DNA of 64,000 nt from assembly GCA_964504385.1 (NCBI GenBank), contig CAZDEF010000001.1, positions 1 through 64,000 on the forward strand, read 5' to 3'. Source of the DNA: Limiplasma sp964504385 (GTDB taxonomy: Bacteria > Bacillota > Clostridia > Christensenellales > Aristaeellaceae). The notes under the pieces were generated by a model that was not told where the DNA came from, did no database searches, and was given only the letters and a program-made list of their open reading frames with translations. Below, piece after piece: positions 42,627 to 51,300 of this stretch (positions are counted from its first letter, which is position 1; each line of letters begins with the position of its first letter). A program made the translations under genes and the position numbers.

Positions 42627-42629
42627 CTG

Positions 42630-42705
42630 TGGTACACCATCAGGGACTCGAACCCTGGACACCCTGATTAAGAGTCAGGTGCTCTACCAACTGAGCTAAT
42701 GGTGC
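42630..42705 (-). tRNA. tRNA-Lys (CTT), copy 2 in transcript order
   Basis: A 76-base cloverleaf with encoded CCA. The anticodon stem CCTGA/TCAGG encloses the loop CTCTTAA, anticodon CTT, and the T loop is GGTTCGAGTCC. It is identical to the copy at 42713-42788 over its full length. Confidence 0.95.
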
Positions 42706-42712
42706 ATAGAAA

Positions 42713-42788
42713 TGGTACACCATCAGGGACTCGAACCCTGGACACCCTGATTAAGAGTCAGGTGCTCTACCAACTGAGCTAATGGTGC
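42713..42788 (-). tRNA. tRNA-Lys (CTT), copy 1 in transcript order
   Basis: Identical in sequence to the tRNA at 42630-42705 and separated from it by 7 bases. Encoded CCA. First gene of the two-tRNA transcript. Confidence 0.95.
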
Positions 42789-42814
42789 ACGCGGTTTTTC
42801 AACCAGCGAAAGTT

Positions 42815-42842
42815 ATTATACTCCATTCGTGCTGATTGTCAA
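42815..42842 (-). promoter_or_regulatory. Promoter of the tRNA-Lys pair
   Basis: Minus strand TTGACA (42837-42842), 16-base spacer, TATAAT (42815-42820). Both boxes are perfect consensus. Confidence 0.85.
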
Positions 42843-42903
42843 CCCCTATTTGCGAAAAAAAATGAAATTTCGCTTTTCATTGTTTTCGCTTTGTGCCGCT
42901 TCG

Positions 42904-43803
42904 TCATTCCGGTTCGGGAAAAAGGCGTGTGCTTTCCTCGTCCATGAAGGCGGGCGTATAGGCGCTGTCGGCGGATCCCTTCTGCTGCAGAAAGCCGTCC
43001 AAGCCCAGATCAAACATGTGATCGCGCACACGGGCGTATTCGCGGGACGTCAGCCGGCGGTCCAGCCCGGCAATGTCCACGCCGTTCATGGGGGTGTACT
43101 GGCGCATCAGGCTTACCGGCGTGCCGGCCGGCAGTTCGGCCGCGATGGTATCCAGAATGCGGATGCTCTCCGCCGTACGCAGCGGCAGGATGAGATGACG
43201 CACCAGCGTGCCCTTCTGCAGGATCCCCTCCGCATCATACTGCGGCGCGCCGGTCACATCGCACATAGTGCGGATGGCCCGGAGCGTCACGTCGAAATAA
43301 TCCGGCGCGGCAGCCAGCTGCGCCGCCGTTTTTTCGCTGGCGTACTTGAAATCCGGCAGGAAAATATCCACCAGTCCGCGCGCCGCTTCGATCATTTCCA
43401 CGCTTTCGTAGCCGCTGGAGTTCCACACCACAGGAATGTGCATCCGGTGCATGCGCAGCGCTTCGAAAATGACCGGTGCAAAGTGCGTGGGCGTAACCAG
43501 ATTGAGATTGTGCACGCCCAGTCCTTCCACGCGCTCAAACAGCCCGCACAGCTCCCGGGCGTTCATTCCCCGCCCCAGCGCATGGTGGCTGATGGGCTCG
43601 TTCTGGCAAAACACGCAGCCCAGTGTGCAGCCGCTGAAAAACACCGTGCCGCTGCCGCGTGTGCCACTCAGGCAGGGTTCTTCCCACATGTGCCGCGCCG
43701 CGCGCGCCACCACCGCCAGCGTGCCCATGCGGCAGTAGCCATCGCCGCTGTGCTCCGTGCGCTCGGCGTTGCACCGTCTGGGGCAGAGATTGCACCGTGC
43801 CAT
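42904..43803 (-). CDS. Radical SAM protein, PflA-like (COG1313 type)
   Basis: A 299-residue radical SAM enzyme. The cluster motif Cys-x3-Cys-x2-Cys is in FFSGCTLGCVFCQNEPIS. An extra N-terminal cysteine set, ARCNLCPRRCNAERTEHS and GYCRMG, suggests a second cluster or zinc site, as in the PflX/COG1313 group. These are annotated as putative pyruvate formate-lyase activases but no target is known. No glycyl radical enzyme gene is adjacent. ATG 43803 follows GGAGACG. The gene is alone on its transcript. Confidence 0.88.
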   Translation of the reverse strand: MARCNLCPRRCNAERTEHSGDGYCRMGTLAVVARAARHMWEEPCLSGTRGSGTVFFSGCTLGCVFCQNEPISHHALGRGMNARELCGLFERVEGLGVHNLNLVTPTHFAPVIFEALRMHRMHIPVVWNSSGYESVEMIEAARGLVDIFLPDFKYASEKTAAQLAAAPDYFDVTLRAIRTMCDVTGAPQYDAEGILQKGTLVRHLILPLRTAESIRILDTIAAELPAGTPVSLMRQYTPMNGVDIAGLDRRLTSREYARVRDHMFDLGLDGFLQQKGSADSAYTPAFMDEESTRLFPEPE

Positions 43804-44184
43804 ACCATCGTCTCCGTTTCCGTGTTTCAAGCTGTTTTCAGCATACCATACCCCGGTTGCGGTGTAAAGTGTTCTCCCCCCCGCAAGTTTTGCACTTCGG
43901 GCCGCAAAATGCTTGTATTTCCTAAAACGTTGTGGTATACTGTTTTATGCTTGCTTGGGCAAGCGGTTTCATTGTCACATTTCGACCCGATGAGAAAGAA
44001 GGGTTTTCCGTAAAGAGTGGGTATCGCCTGTCCTTTGTGCCGTACAGCGCCGGTGGCTTCAGCCGGAGCTGGCCTTTGCAGTTCAGTGCGGGGCAGTTCG
44101 GCGTGAAGGTGACAGGCGGTCTTGTCCGCTCTTTTTGATTGCTTTTTTCCCATTGGCATTTTTTGAAAGACGAGTGGGGGACGT
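43804..44184 (+). promoter_or_regulatory. Promoter and long leader of the rimP-nusA-infB operon, 381 bases without a gene
   Basis: TTGTAT (43913-43918), 17-base spacer, TATACT (43936-43941) gives a transcript starting near 43948 and a leader of about 237 bases. The leader holds GC-rich segments with inverted repeats near 44050-44085 and a weak GCGG/CCGC hairpin at 44116-44129 followed by two T-rich stretches (to about 44148), so attenuation is possible. A 63-codon frame at 43947-44138 has no ribosome binding site and is not called. Confidence 0.6.
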
Positions 44185-44703
44185 ATGGCCAAGAACCAGG
44201 GCGCGCGCGGCGCTAAACCAAATACCGTGCACACGGTGGAGACCTACGCACAGGCTGTGGCGGACGAACTGCAGCTGGAGTTGGTGGAGGTCACGCTGCA
44301 AAAGGAAAGCCGCGGCAAGTGCTTGTGCGTATATGTGGACAAGGAAGGCGGCCTGACGCTGGATGACTGTGAGCGCTACCACAAGCGGCTGCAGCCCATG
44401 CTGGAAGCGGTGGATTACGACATCATGGAGGTATCCAGCCCCGGCGTGGATCGTCCCATCAAGAATCAGCGCGATTTTGAAAAGAACCGCGGCGCTGAGG
44501 TGGAAGTGAAGCTGTTCGCCCCCCTCAACGGCGCCAAGCTCTACACCGGCGCGCTGACCGATCTGACCGACCAGAGCGTTACCATCACGGATGTGCAGGG
44601 CGAAGCGCTCACCTTCGAACGCAAGGCCGTGGCGCTCATCAAGCCCGTGGTGGATCTGGAAGCCGATGATTTTGCCGATATCGAATTGGAAGAAGAAGAA
44701 TAA
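44185..44703 (+). CDS. rimP: Ribosome maturation factor RimP
   Basis: Assists 30S subunit maturation. The 172-residue protein has the N-terminal alpha/beta domain (YAQAVADELQLELVEVTLQ, LTLDDCERYHKRL) and the conserved MEVSSPGVDRPI segment, then an Sm-like beta-barrel C-terminal domain and an acidic tail. GGGGGACGT precedes the ATG. First gene of the translation operon, 17 bases before nusA. Confidence 0.95.
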   Translation: MAKNQGARGAKPNTVHTVETYAQAVADELQLELVEVTLQKESRGKCLCVYVDKEGGLTLDDCERYHKRLQPMLEAVDYDIMEVSSPGVDRPIKNQRDFEKNRGAEVEVKLFAPLNGAKLYTGALTDLTDQSVTITDVQGEALTFERKAVALIKPVVDLEADDFADIELEEEE

Positions 44704-44720
44704 GAAAGCAGGTAACGAAG

Positions 44721-45974
44721 ATGAGAACCACCAAGAAGTCCCAGCAGTCCCCCGGTCAGGCCGAGATCATCCTGGCTGTGAAGGCGCTGGCCCGTGAAAA
44801 AGACATCAGCGAGGAAATGCTGTTCGGCGCGATCGAAGAAGCGCTGAAGGCTGCCTATAAAAAGAACGTCGCCCGCGACGAGAACCCGCCCACCAACCTG
44901 AGCGTCACGCTGGACCGCAACACGGGCGTTACCCATGTGTTCGCCAGCAAGACCATCGTGGACGAGGTGGAGGACCGCGCCAACCAGATCACGCTGGAGG
45001 AAGCGCGCAGCATCCGCAGCAATTACCGCATGGGCGATATCGCCGAGATCGACGTGACCCCCAGCGGCTTCCTGCGCACCGCCGCTCAGACCGCCAAGCA
45101 GGTCATCATGCAGCGCATCCGCGAGGCCGAGCAGGGTAAGATCTACGATGAGTATTCCGAGAAGGAAAACGAGATCCTCACCGCCATCGTGCAGCGCGTG
45201 GAGCCCAAGGGCGTATATGTGGAGCTGGGCCGCACCGAGGGCATCCTGGAGCCCAGTGATTTCATGCCCGGCGAAGAATACCACATCGACGACCATATCA
45301 AGGTCTATGTGCTGGAGGTCAACCGCACCGGCCGCGAAATGCTGCGCGGCCCGCAGGTGCGCGTCAGCCGCATCCACCCCGGTCTGGTCAAGCGCCTGTT
45401 TGAAATGGAAGTGCCCGAGATCGCCGCTGGTATTGTGCAGGTGAAGTCCATCGCCCGCGAAGCCGGCAGCCGCACCAAGATGGCCGTGCACTCCACCGAG
45501 GTGACCATCGACCCCGTCGGCGCGTGCGTGGGCCCGCGCGGCAACCGCGTGGAGCGCGTGGTGGCGGAGCTGAAAAACGAAAAGATCGATATCATCAAGT
45601 GGTCGTCCGACCCGGCAGAGTTCATCGCCAACGCCCTCAACCCTGCTCATGTGCTGAGCGTGTTCGTGGCGGAAAAGGAGAAGGCCTGTCGCGTGGTGGT
45701 GCCCGACAACCAGCTCAGCCTCGCCATCGGCAAGGAAGGCCAGAACGCCCGCCTCGCCGCCAAGCTGACCGGCTGGCGCATTGATATCAAGAGCCAGAGC
45801 CAGGCCGCCGAAATGTTCGACATACCGGTGGAGGACGTTCTGCCCGAGGAGCCCATGGGCTTCCAAGCCTACTACAACGAGCCCGCCACGCTGGAGGAAA
45901 TGCAGGAATCCGGTCTTCCGGAGCTGCGCGATCTGCCGCTGAGCGAGGATGCCGACGAGGACGACACGCTGTAA
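44721..45974 (+). CDS. nusA: Transcription termination/antitermination factor NusA
   Basis: Binds RNA polymerase and nascent RNA and modulates pausing and termination. The 417-residue protein has the N-terminal polymerase-binding domain (1-125), an S1 domain (about 135-200, ending near FMPGEEYH), KH1 (about 205-300, with DPVGACVGPRGNRV) and KH2 (about 305-375, with LAIGKEGQNARLAAKLTGW). There is a short acidic tail instead of the acidic repeats of Proteobacteria, normal for Firmicutes. Confidence 0.97.
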   Translation: MRTTKKSQQSPGQAEIILAVKALAREKDISEEMLFGAIEEALKAAYKKNVARDENPPTNLSVTLDRNTGVTHVFASKTIVDEVEDRANQITLEEARSIRSNYRMGDIAEIDVTPSGFLRTAAQTAKQVIMQRIREAEQGKIYDEYSEKENEILTAIVQRVEPKGVYVELGRTEGILEPSDFMPGEEYHIDDHIKVYVLEVNRTGREMLRGPQVRVSRIHPGLVKRLFEMEVPEIAAGIVQVKSIAREAGSRTKMAVHSTEVTIDPVGACVGPRGNRVERVVAELKNEKIDIIKWSSDPAEFIANALNPAHVLSVFVAEKEKACRVVVPDNQLSLAIGKEGQNARLAAKLTGWRIDIKSQSQAAEMFDIPVEDVLPEEPMGFQAYYNEPATLEEMQESGLPELRDLPLSEDADEDDTL

Positions 45975-46013
45975 GTGCGCGTCCCGACGCCGCACAGAAA
46001 AGGAGCGAGAAAC

Positions 46014-46310
46014 GTGCCGGTCAAGCCCAGAAAGATTCCCATGCGCATGTGTGTGGGCTGCCGCGAGATGAAGCCCAAAAAGGAGCTTTTGCGCGCGGTG
46101 CGCTCCCCGGACGGTCAGGTGAGCCTGGACACCACAGGCAAGAAACCGGGCCGCGGCGCATATTGTTGCTATAACGCCGAATGTCTGCGCAGGGCCCTCA
46201 AGCAGGGCCAGCTGGACCGTCAGCTGGAAGTGAAGCTTTCCGAAGAAGTGAACGCCCAGCTGACCCAGACCATGCAGCAGCTGCTGGCCATGCAGGAGAA
46301 GCAGGCATGA
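46014..46310 (+). CDS. rnpM: YlxR family RNA-binding protein (RnpM)
   Basis: A 98-residue protein of the YlxR/DUF448 family, reported in Bacillus to bind RNase P RNA and modulate it. The conserved N-terminus is RMCVGCREMKPKKELLRAV, with the CVGC pair, and GRGAYCC lies further on. Translation starts at GTG 46014, placed 7 bases after AAAGGAGCGAG. Its stop overlaps the ylxQ start. Confidence 0.93.
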   Translation: MPVKPRKIPMRMCVGCREMKPKKELLRAVRSPDGQVSLDTTGKKPGRGAYCCYNAECLRRALKQGQLDRQLEVKLSEEVNAQLTQTMQQLLAMQEKQA

Positions 46311-46630
46311 CACAGCAAGTGGAAAACCGTGTGACCGGCTTTTTGGGTCTGTGCATGCGGGCAGGCCGCATCGTCAGCGGACAGGAGGCCTGCGTGGATC
46401 TCATCCGCCGCGGGGAAGCGGCGCTGGTGCTGATGGATGCCGATGCATCCGACAACACCCAGAAGCGCATCACGGATGCGTGCCACAGCCATCAAACGCC
46501 GCTGTGGATGCTGAGCAAGGGAGCATTGGGGGCCGCCATCGGAAAGCGCGGCCGCATGGTGATTGCGCTCAGGGACGACGGCATGGCGCAGAATCTTCTC
46601 AACCTGCTGGGGCAGGAAGAACAGCTGTAA
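46307..46630 (+). CDS. ylxQ: L7Ae-family ribosomal protein YlxQ
   Basis: A 107-residue protein of the L7Ae/L30e/S12e family, which binds kink-turn RNA. The FLGLCMRAGRIVSGQEACVD segment and the LVLMDADASDN segment are typical. It starts in the rnpM stop (ATGA). An 8-pair hairpin (46624-46631 with 46635-46642) covers its stop codon. Confidence 0.92.
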   Translation: MTQQVENRVTGFLGLCMRAGRIVSGQEACVDLIRRGEAALVLMDADASDNTQKRITDACHSHQTPLWMLSKGALGAAIGKRGRMVIALRDDGMAQNLLNLLGQEEQL

Positions 46631-46691
46631 CGCCGTTACAGCCTAAATATCAGATTACATTGCGAAATAATGCGGGGGTGCAAGCGGTACA

Positions 46692-49600
46692 ATGACCAAA
46701 GTAAAACTCAAGGATGCCACCAGGGATTTGCTCAAGGGCGCGGCGGATACGCTGAGCAGTGTTTCATCCATGCGCAAAAGCGCGGACGAACTGACTCAGG
46801 CCGCCCGTAAGCTGGAAGCCAAATTCCTCCGTGAAGAGGAACAACGCAAGGCGGAAGAAAAGCAGGCCGAACAGCAGCGCCTGCTGAGCCAGCACGCCAA
46901 AGCATACACCATGCCCGACACGGATGAGACCGTGCAGGCGCCCAAGGTGGAGACCAAAGAGGAAAGCAAGCCGGTTGCCCCCAAGGCGGAAGCTGCCAAG
47001 CCCGCTCCTGTGGAAGAAAAGAAACCGGAACCCGTAAAGGCGGTGGAGACCCCCGTGAAGAAGACAGAAGAAGCCAAGCCCGTGGTGAAGGAAGCTGCCA
47101 AGCCTGTGGAGAAAGCCCCCGTGCAGCAGCCCAAGGAAAACAAACCCGTCGTAAAGGAAGCGGCCAAGGAACCCGCAGCCGAAGCGCCCAAGCCCGCAGC
47201 GGCCCCCGCGCCCGCTTCCGCCGAGGCCGCCAAGCCTGCGGCTCGTCCTGCGCAGCCGGTTCAGGCTGCGCCGCAGCAGCGCCCCGCCGCTCAGCCCGCG
47301 CAGGCTCGTCCCGCGCAACAGGGCCAGCAGCGTCCCGCTGCTCAGGCCGCCCGCCCTGCACAGCAGGGCCAGCAGGCTGCCCGCCCCGTTCAGGGAACGC
47401 AGGCCGCCCGTCCCGCTGCCGCGCAGCAGGGTGCGCGTCCCGCCGCCAACCCGCAGGGTCCCTACGGCCGCCCCGCCAATCCGCAGGGCCCGTACGGCCG
47501 TCCTGCCAATCCGCAGGGCCCCTATGGCCGCCCCGCCAATCCCCAGCAGGGTCAGTATGGCCGTCCTGCCAATCCGCAGGGCCCCTATGGCCGCCCCGCT
47601 AATCCCCAGCAGGGCCCGTACGGCCGTCCTGCCAACCCGCAGGGCCCCTATGGCCGTCCCGCCAATCCCCAGCAGGGCCAGTATGGCCGTCCTGCCAATC
47701 CGCAGGGCCCCTATGGCCGTCCCGCCAACCCCCAGCAGGGTCAGTATGGCCGTCCTGCCGGCGGCGCGGGCGCTCCCCGTCCTGCGGGCGGCGGCTTTGG
47801 CAATCGTCCCGCCGGCGGCGCTGGTCGTCCCCAGATGGGCGCACGCAAGCCTGCGCTGGACATGGCGCCCGCTGTGGAGAAAGAGCGCGTCAGCAACTAC
47901 GATCCCAACAAGAAGAATTACGTCCGTCAGCACGACCCGGAGCGTGTGGCCAAGAACCGCAAGCAGCTGGCCCGCGAAAGCGGCTTCAGCGGCTACGATG
48001 ACGATGTGATCCGCGGCGGCCGCCGTGCGCGCGCTACCAAGAAGCCCAGCGCACAGCAGATGATGGCCCCCATCAAGATCGAAAAGGCCTACATGACCGC
48101 CGAGACCATCACCGTCAAGGATCTGACCGAGCGCATCGGCAAGCCCGCTGGCGAGATCCTCAAGAAGCTGCTGATGCTGGGCATCATGTCCAACATCAAC
48201 AGCGAGCTGGACTTTGACACTGCCAGCCTCGTGTGCGCCGACTTCGGCGTGGAGCTGGAAATGAAGCTGGACAAAACCGCCGAGGATGAACTGGTCGAGG
48301 CCGATTACGAGGACGCCGAAGAGGATCTGCTCCCCCGTCCTCCGGTCATCACCATCATGGGTCACGTCGACCACGGCAAGACCTCCCTGCTGGACTACAT
48401 CCGCAATGCGCATGTGACCGCGGGCGAAGCCGGCGGCATCACCCAGCATATCGGCGCTTATACCGTCAATCTGCATGACCGTCTGATCACCTTCCTGGAT
48501 ACCCCCGGCCACGAGGCCTTCACCGCCATGCGTGCCCGCGGCGCGCAGGCCACCGACATCGCCGTGCTGGTGGTGGCGGCGGACGACGGTGTGATGCCCC
48601 AGACCGTGGAAGCCATCAACCATGCCAAGGCGGCTGAGGTGCCCGTCATCGTTGCCATCAACAAGATGGATAAGCCCACCGCCAACCCCGACCGCGTGAA
48701 GCAGGATCTGACCGCGCACAACCTTGTGCCCGAAGAGTGGGGCGGCGACACCATCTGCGTGCCCGTCAGCGCCCACACCGGCGAAGGCGTGGACGACCTA
48801 CTGGAGATGATCCTGCTGCAGGCCGACATGCTGCAGCTGCGCGCCAATCCCAACCGCATGGCCAAGGGCATCATCATCGAGGCCAAGCTGGACAAGGCGC
48901 GCGGCCCCGTTGCCACCGTGCTGCTGCAGAACGGCACCCTGCATGTGGGCGACGCCATCGTCGCCGGCATGGCCTCCGGCCGCGTGCGCGCCCTGATGAA
49001 TGACCGCGGCGAGCGCGTGAAGGAAGCCGGCCCCGCCATGCCTGTGGAGATCGCCGGTTTCGGCGATGTGCCCAGCGCGGGCGACGACATGATGGCCGTG
49101 GAAGACGAGCATCTGGCCCGTCAGGTGGTGGAAGAACGCCGCGAAAAGCAGAAGGCTGCGCGCGTGGCCGCCTCCACCAAGGTATCGCTGGACAATCTGT
49201 TCAGCCGCATGGACGCCGCCAAGCAGACCACGCTGAACATCGTCATCAAGGCCGACGTGCAGGGCAGCGTGGAAGCCGTGAAGCAGGCGCTGGAGAAGCT
49301 GAGCAATGACGAAGTCAAGGTGCGCGTGCTGCATGCCGCTGCCGGTGCGATCAACGAGGGCGATATCACCATGGCTTCCGCGTTCGACTGCATCATCATC
49401 GGCTTCAACATCCGTCCCGACAACAACATTCGCGACATCGCCGAGCGCGAGGGCGTGGATATCCGCCTCTACCGCGTCATCTATCAGGCCATCGAGGATG
49501 TGCAGAAGGCCATGAAGGGTCTGCTGGATCCGGAGTACAAGGAAGTCATGCTGGGCACCGCCGAGGTGCGCAACACCTTCCGCATCACCGGCGCAGGCAC

Positions 49601-49832
49601 CGTTGCCGGCTGCTACATCAAGAGCGGCAAGGTGCAGCGCAACGCGCAGGTGCGTCTGGTGCGCGACAGCGTTGTGGTGTACGAAGGCAAGCTGTCCAGT
49701 CTCAAGCGCTTCAAGGATGACGCCAAGGAAGTGGCCGAAGGCTACGAGTGTGGCATCAGCTTCGACAACTACAACGACATCAAGGAAGGCGACCTGATCG
49801 AGTGCTTCATCATGGAAGAGATCGAGCGCTAA
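46692..49832 (+). CDS. infB: Translation initiation factor IF-2 with long repeat-rich N-terminus
   Basis: GTPase that places initiator tRNA on the 30S subunit and helps subunit joining. At 1046 residues it is longer than most because of the N-terminus. Residues about 75-250 are Lys/Pro/Ala/Glu-rich, residues 252-355 are ten tandem ANPQ-type repeats, then a Gly/Arg-rich stretch. Conserved parts begin at about 455 (IF2_N, ITVKDLTERIGKPAGEIL). The G1 motif GHVDHGKT is at 557-564, and the NKMD motif is at about 656. Domains 2 to 4 follow. Ends EGDLIECFIMEEIER. Confidence 0.98.
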   Translation: MTKVKLKDATRDLLKGAADTLSSVSSMRKSADELTQAARKLEAKFLREEEQRKAEEKQAEQQRLLSQHAKAYTMPDTDETVQAPKVETKEESKPVAPKAEAAKPAPVEEKKPEPVKAVETPVKKTEEAKPVVKEAAKPVEKAPVQQPKENKPVVKEAAKEPAAEAPKPAAAPAPASAEAAKPAARPAQPVQAAPQQRPAAQPAQARPAQQGQQRPAAQAARPAQQGQQAARPVQGTQAARPAAAQQGARPAANPQGPYGRPANPQGPYGRPANPQGPYGRPANPQQGQYGRPANPQGPYGRPANPQQGPYGRPANPQGPYGRPANPQQGQYGRPANPQGPYGRPANPQQGQYGRPAGGAGAPRPAGGGFGNRPAGGAGRPQMGARKPALDMAPAVEKERVSNYDPNKKNYVRQHDPERVAKNRKQLARESGFSGYDDDVIRGGRRARATKKPSAQQMMAPIKIEKAYMTAETITVKDLTERIGKPAGEILKKLLMLGIMSNINSELDFDTASLVCADFGVELEMKLDKTAEDELVEADYEDAEEDLLPRPPVITIMGHVDHGKTSLLDYIRNAHVTAGEAGGITQHIGAYTVNLHDRLITFLDTPGHEAFTAMRARGAQATDIAVLVVAADDGVMPQTVEAINHAKAAEVPVIVAINKMDKPTANPDRVKQDLTAHNLVPEEWGGDTICVPVSAHTGEGVDDLLEMILLQADMLQLRANPNRMAKGIIIEAKLDKARGPVATVLLQNGTLHVGDAIVAGMASGRVRALMNDRGERVKEAGPAMPVEIAGFGDVPSAGDDMMAVEDEHLARQVVEERREKQKAARVAASTKVSLDNLFSRMDAAKQTTLNIVIKADVQGSVEAVKQALEKLSNDEVKVRVLHAAAGAINEGDITMASAFDCIIIGFNIRPDNNIRDIAEREGVDIRLYRVIYQAIEDVQKAMKGLLDPEYKEVMLGTAEVRNTFRITGAGTVAGCYIKSGKVQRNAQVRLVRDSVVVYEGKLSSLKRFKDDAKEVAEGYECGISFDNYNDIKEGDLIECFIMEEIER
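47445..47756 (+). repeat. Ten-unit in-frame tandem repeat in infB
   Basis: Six 10-residue units ANPQGPYGRP and four 11-residue units (three ANPQQGQYGRP, one ANPQQGPYGRP) in tandem, 104 codons. Mostly 30- and 33-base DNA units, alternating from the third unit on. Synonymous differences (CCC/CCT, AAT/AAC) show that the units have begun to diverge. Confidence 0.95.
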
Positions 49833-49910
49833 GGAATCTTTCCTTTGGCAAAGCCTTTCTTCTGCCACCCGCATGATGTTTCCATTTTCCCCACTTTAGG
49901 CCCATACAGC

Positions 49911-49936
49911 GATGGGGGATCCTACCGTCCCCCATC
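49911..49936 (+). other. Leader hairpin upstream of rbfA
   Basis: GATGGGGGA (49911-49919) pairs with TCCCCCATC (49928-49936), 12 bases before the rbfA ribosome binding site. No T run, so it is not an intrinsic terminator; mRNA processing or stability is more likely. Confidence 0.6.
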
Positions 49937-49958
49937 GTCCCCATAAAAGGAGAACGCA

Positions 49959-50339
49959 TTGAGCTATCAGCGTATTGACCGCATCAGCGAGCAGGTGCGC
50001 CGCGAGGTGGATACCATCATCCGCGAGCGTGTGAGCGATCCCCGCGTGAAGGGCACGTTCAGCGTGACCCGTGCCGAGGTGACGCGCGACCTGCGCTATG
50101 CCAAGGTATATGTCAGCATTCTGGAAGAGGAGAACCGCGCGCCCATGATGGCCGCCCTGAAGAAGGCAGCGGGCTTCGTGCGCCACGAGCTGCGCGAAAG
50201 CATGATCATCCGCTACGCGCCGGAGATCCTCTTCGAGCTGGACAACAACATCGAATACGGCATCCATATTGCATCTGTGCTCAAGCAGGTGCACACGGAG
50301 GACGAAACAAACAATGAACATGACAACGATCAAGAGTGA
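49959..50339 (+). CDS. rbfA: Ribosome-binding factor A
   Basis: KH-fold protein needed for late 16S rRNA processing and cold adaptation. The 126-residue product has the RIDRISEQVRREV start, DPRVKG and the C-terminal LRESMIIRYAPEILFELDNNIE region. Translation starts at TTG with AAAAGGAGAACG upstream. It overlaps nrnA by 26 bases. Confidence 0.95.
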   Translation: MSYQRIDRISEQVRREVDTIIRERVSDPRVKGTFSVTRAEVTRDLRYAKVYVSILEEENRAPMMAALKKAAGFVRHELRESMIIRYAPEILFELDNNIEYGIHIASVLKQVHTEDETNNEHDNDQE

Positions 50340-51300
50340 CCGTTATCAGCAGGACGAGGTGCTGTCCGCCGTGCTTTCGGCGGGCAGCGTCTTGCTGTTT
50401 TGCCACCTGTCGCCGGACGGCGACACGCTGGGCAGCGCGCTGGCGCTGAAGCTGCGGCTGGAACGGCTGGGCAGGCGCGCGCAGGTGATGGTGGACGGCT
50501 GTGTGCCATCGTATCTGGCCTTTCTGCCCGGTGCGGATACGGTGCTCGCCCCGGACAGCGCTATAGCGCCCTTTGAGCTGACGGTGGCGGTGGATGTGGC
50601 CAGCGCCGACCGGTTGGGCCGGTGTGAGCCTTTCTTTGCCGCTGCGACCCAAACCGCGCTGGTGGATCACCACGGCACAAACCCCGGCTATGCGCACATC
50701 AACATGATCGACGCGGAGGCGCCGGCAACTGCCATTCTGGTGTACCGGCTGTTTGCGCAGATGCAGCAGCCCCTGAACCAGCAGGAAGCCATCTGCCTGT
50801 ATACGGCCCTTTCCACCGACACGGGCAATTTCATTTACGACAATACCAACGCCGAGAGCTTTTCCATGATGAGCGGACTGATGGAAGCCGGGCTTCCGCT
50901 GGCGCGCTACAGTCGACTGCTGTTCCGTCAGAAGGAAGAAAAGCATGTGCGCCTGCTGGCGGAAGCGCTGCCTACGCTGCGCGTGACCGGCGGCGGCAAG
51001 ATCGCCGGGCTTTGCCTCACCATGGCGCAAATGGAGAAGGTAGGGGCGGACGGCGGCCACACCGAAGGTATCGTGAACTATGCCATTGATCTGGAAGGCG
51101 TGGGGATGGCCTACTTCCTGCGCGAGATCGGCGGCGGCCGGGTGAAGGCCAGCCTGCGTGCGCTGGATCCGTATGCCGTGGACAGCATTGCCGCGCAGTT
51201 CGGAGGCGGCGGCCACCGGCTGGCTGCAGGCGTTACGCTGGAAATGCCTCTGGAGGAGGCCATGCGTACCATAGAAAAAGCGATGGAGGCGGCCCTATGA
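50314..51300 (+). CDS. nrnA: DHH phosphoesterase NrnA (oligoribonuclease/pAp phosphatase)
   Basis: Degrades short RNA oligomers and 3',5'-phosphoadenosine. The 328-residue protein has the metal motif LSPDGDTLGS at about 32-41, the DHH motif in VDHHGTNPGY, and the DHHA1 end QFGGGGHRLAAG. ATG 50314 follows GGAGGACG. It lies between rbfA and truB, its usual place in Firmicutes. Confidence 0.94.
   Translation: MNMTTIKSDRYQQDEVLSAVLSAGSVLLFCHLSPDGDTLGSALALKLRLERLGRRAQVMVDGCVPSYLAFLPGADTVLAPDSAIAPFELTVAVDVASADRLGRCEPFFAAATQTALVDHHGTNPGYAHINMIDAEAPATAILVYRLFAQMQQPLNQQEAICLYTALSTDTGNFIYDNTNAESFSMMSGLMEAGLPLARYSRLLFRQKEEKHVRLLAEALPTLRVTGGGKIAGLCLTMAQMEKVGADGGHTEGIVNYAIDLEGVGMAYFLREIGGGRVKASLRALDPYAVDSIAAQFGGGGHRLAAGVTLEMPLEEAMRTIEKAMEAAL

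Noticed and set aside
43947..44138. 63-codon frame in the rimP leader
   Set aside because: No ribosome binding site, begins at the predicted transcription start, and no conserved features.
47445..47756. Regularly spaced DNA repeats resembling a CRISPR array
   Set aside because: The units are contiguous in-frame codons of infB with no unique spacers and no cas genes.
46764..48776. Minus-strand frame of 670 codons across infB
   Set aside because: Low-complexity shadow of the IF-2 repeat region; no ribosome binding site and no recognisable domain.
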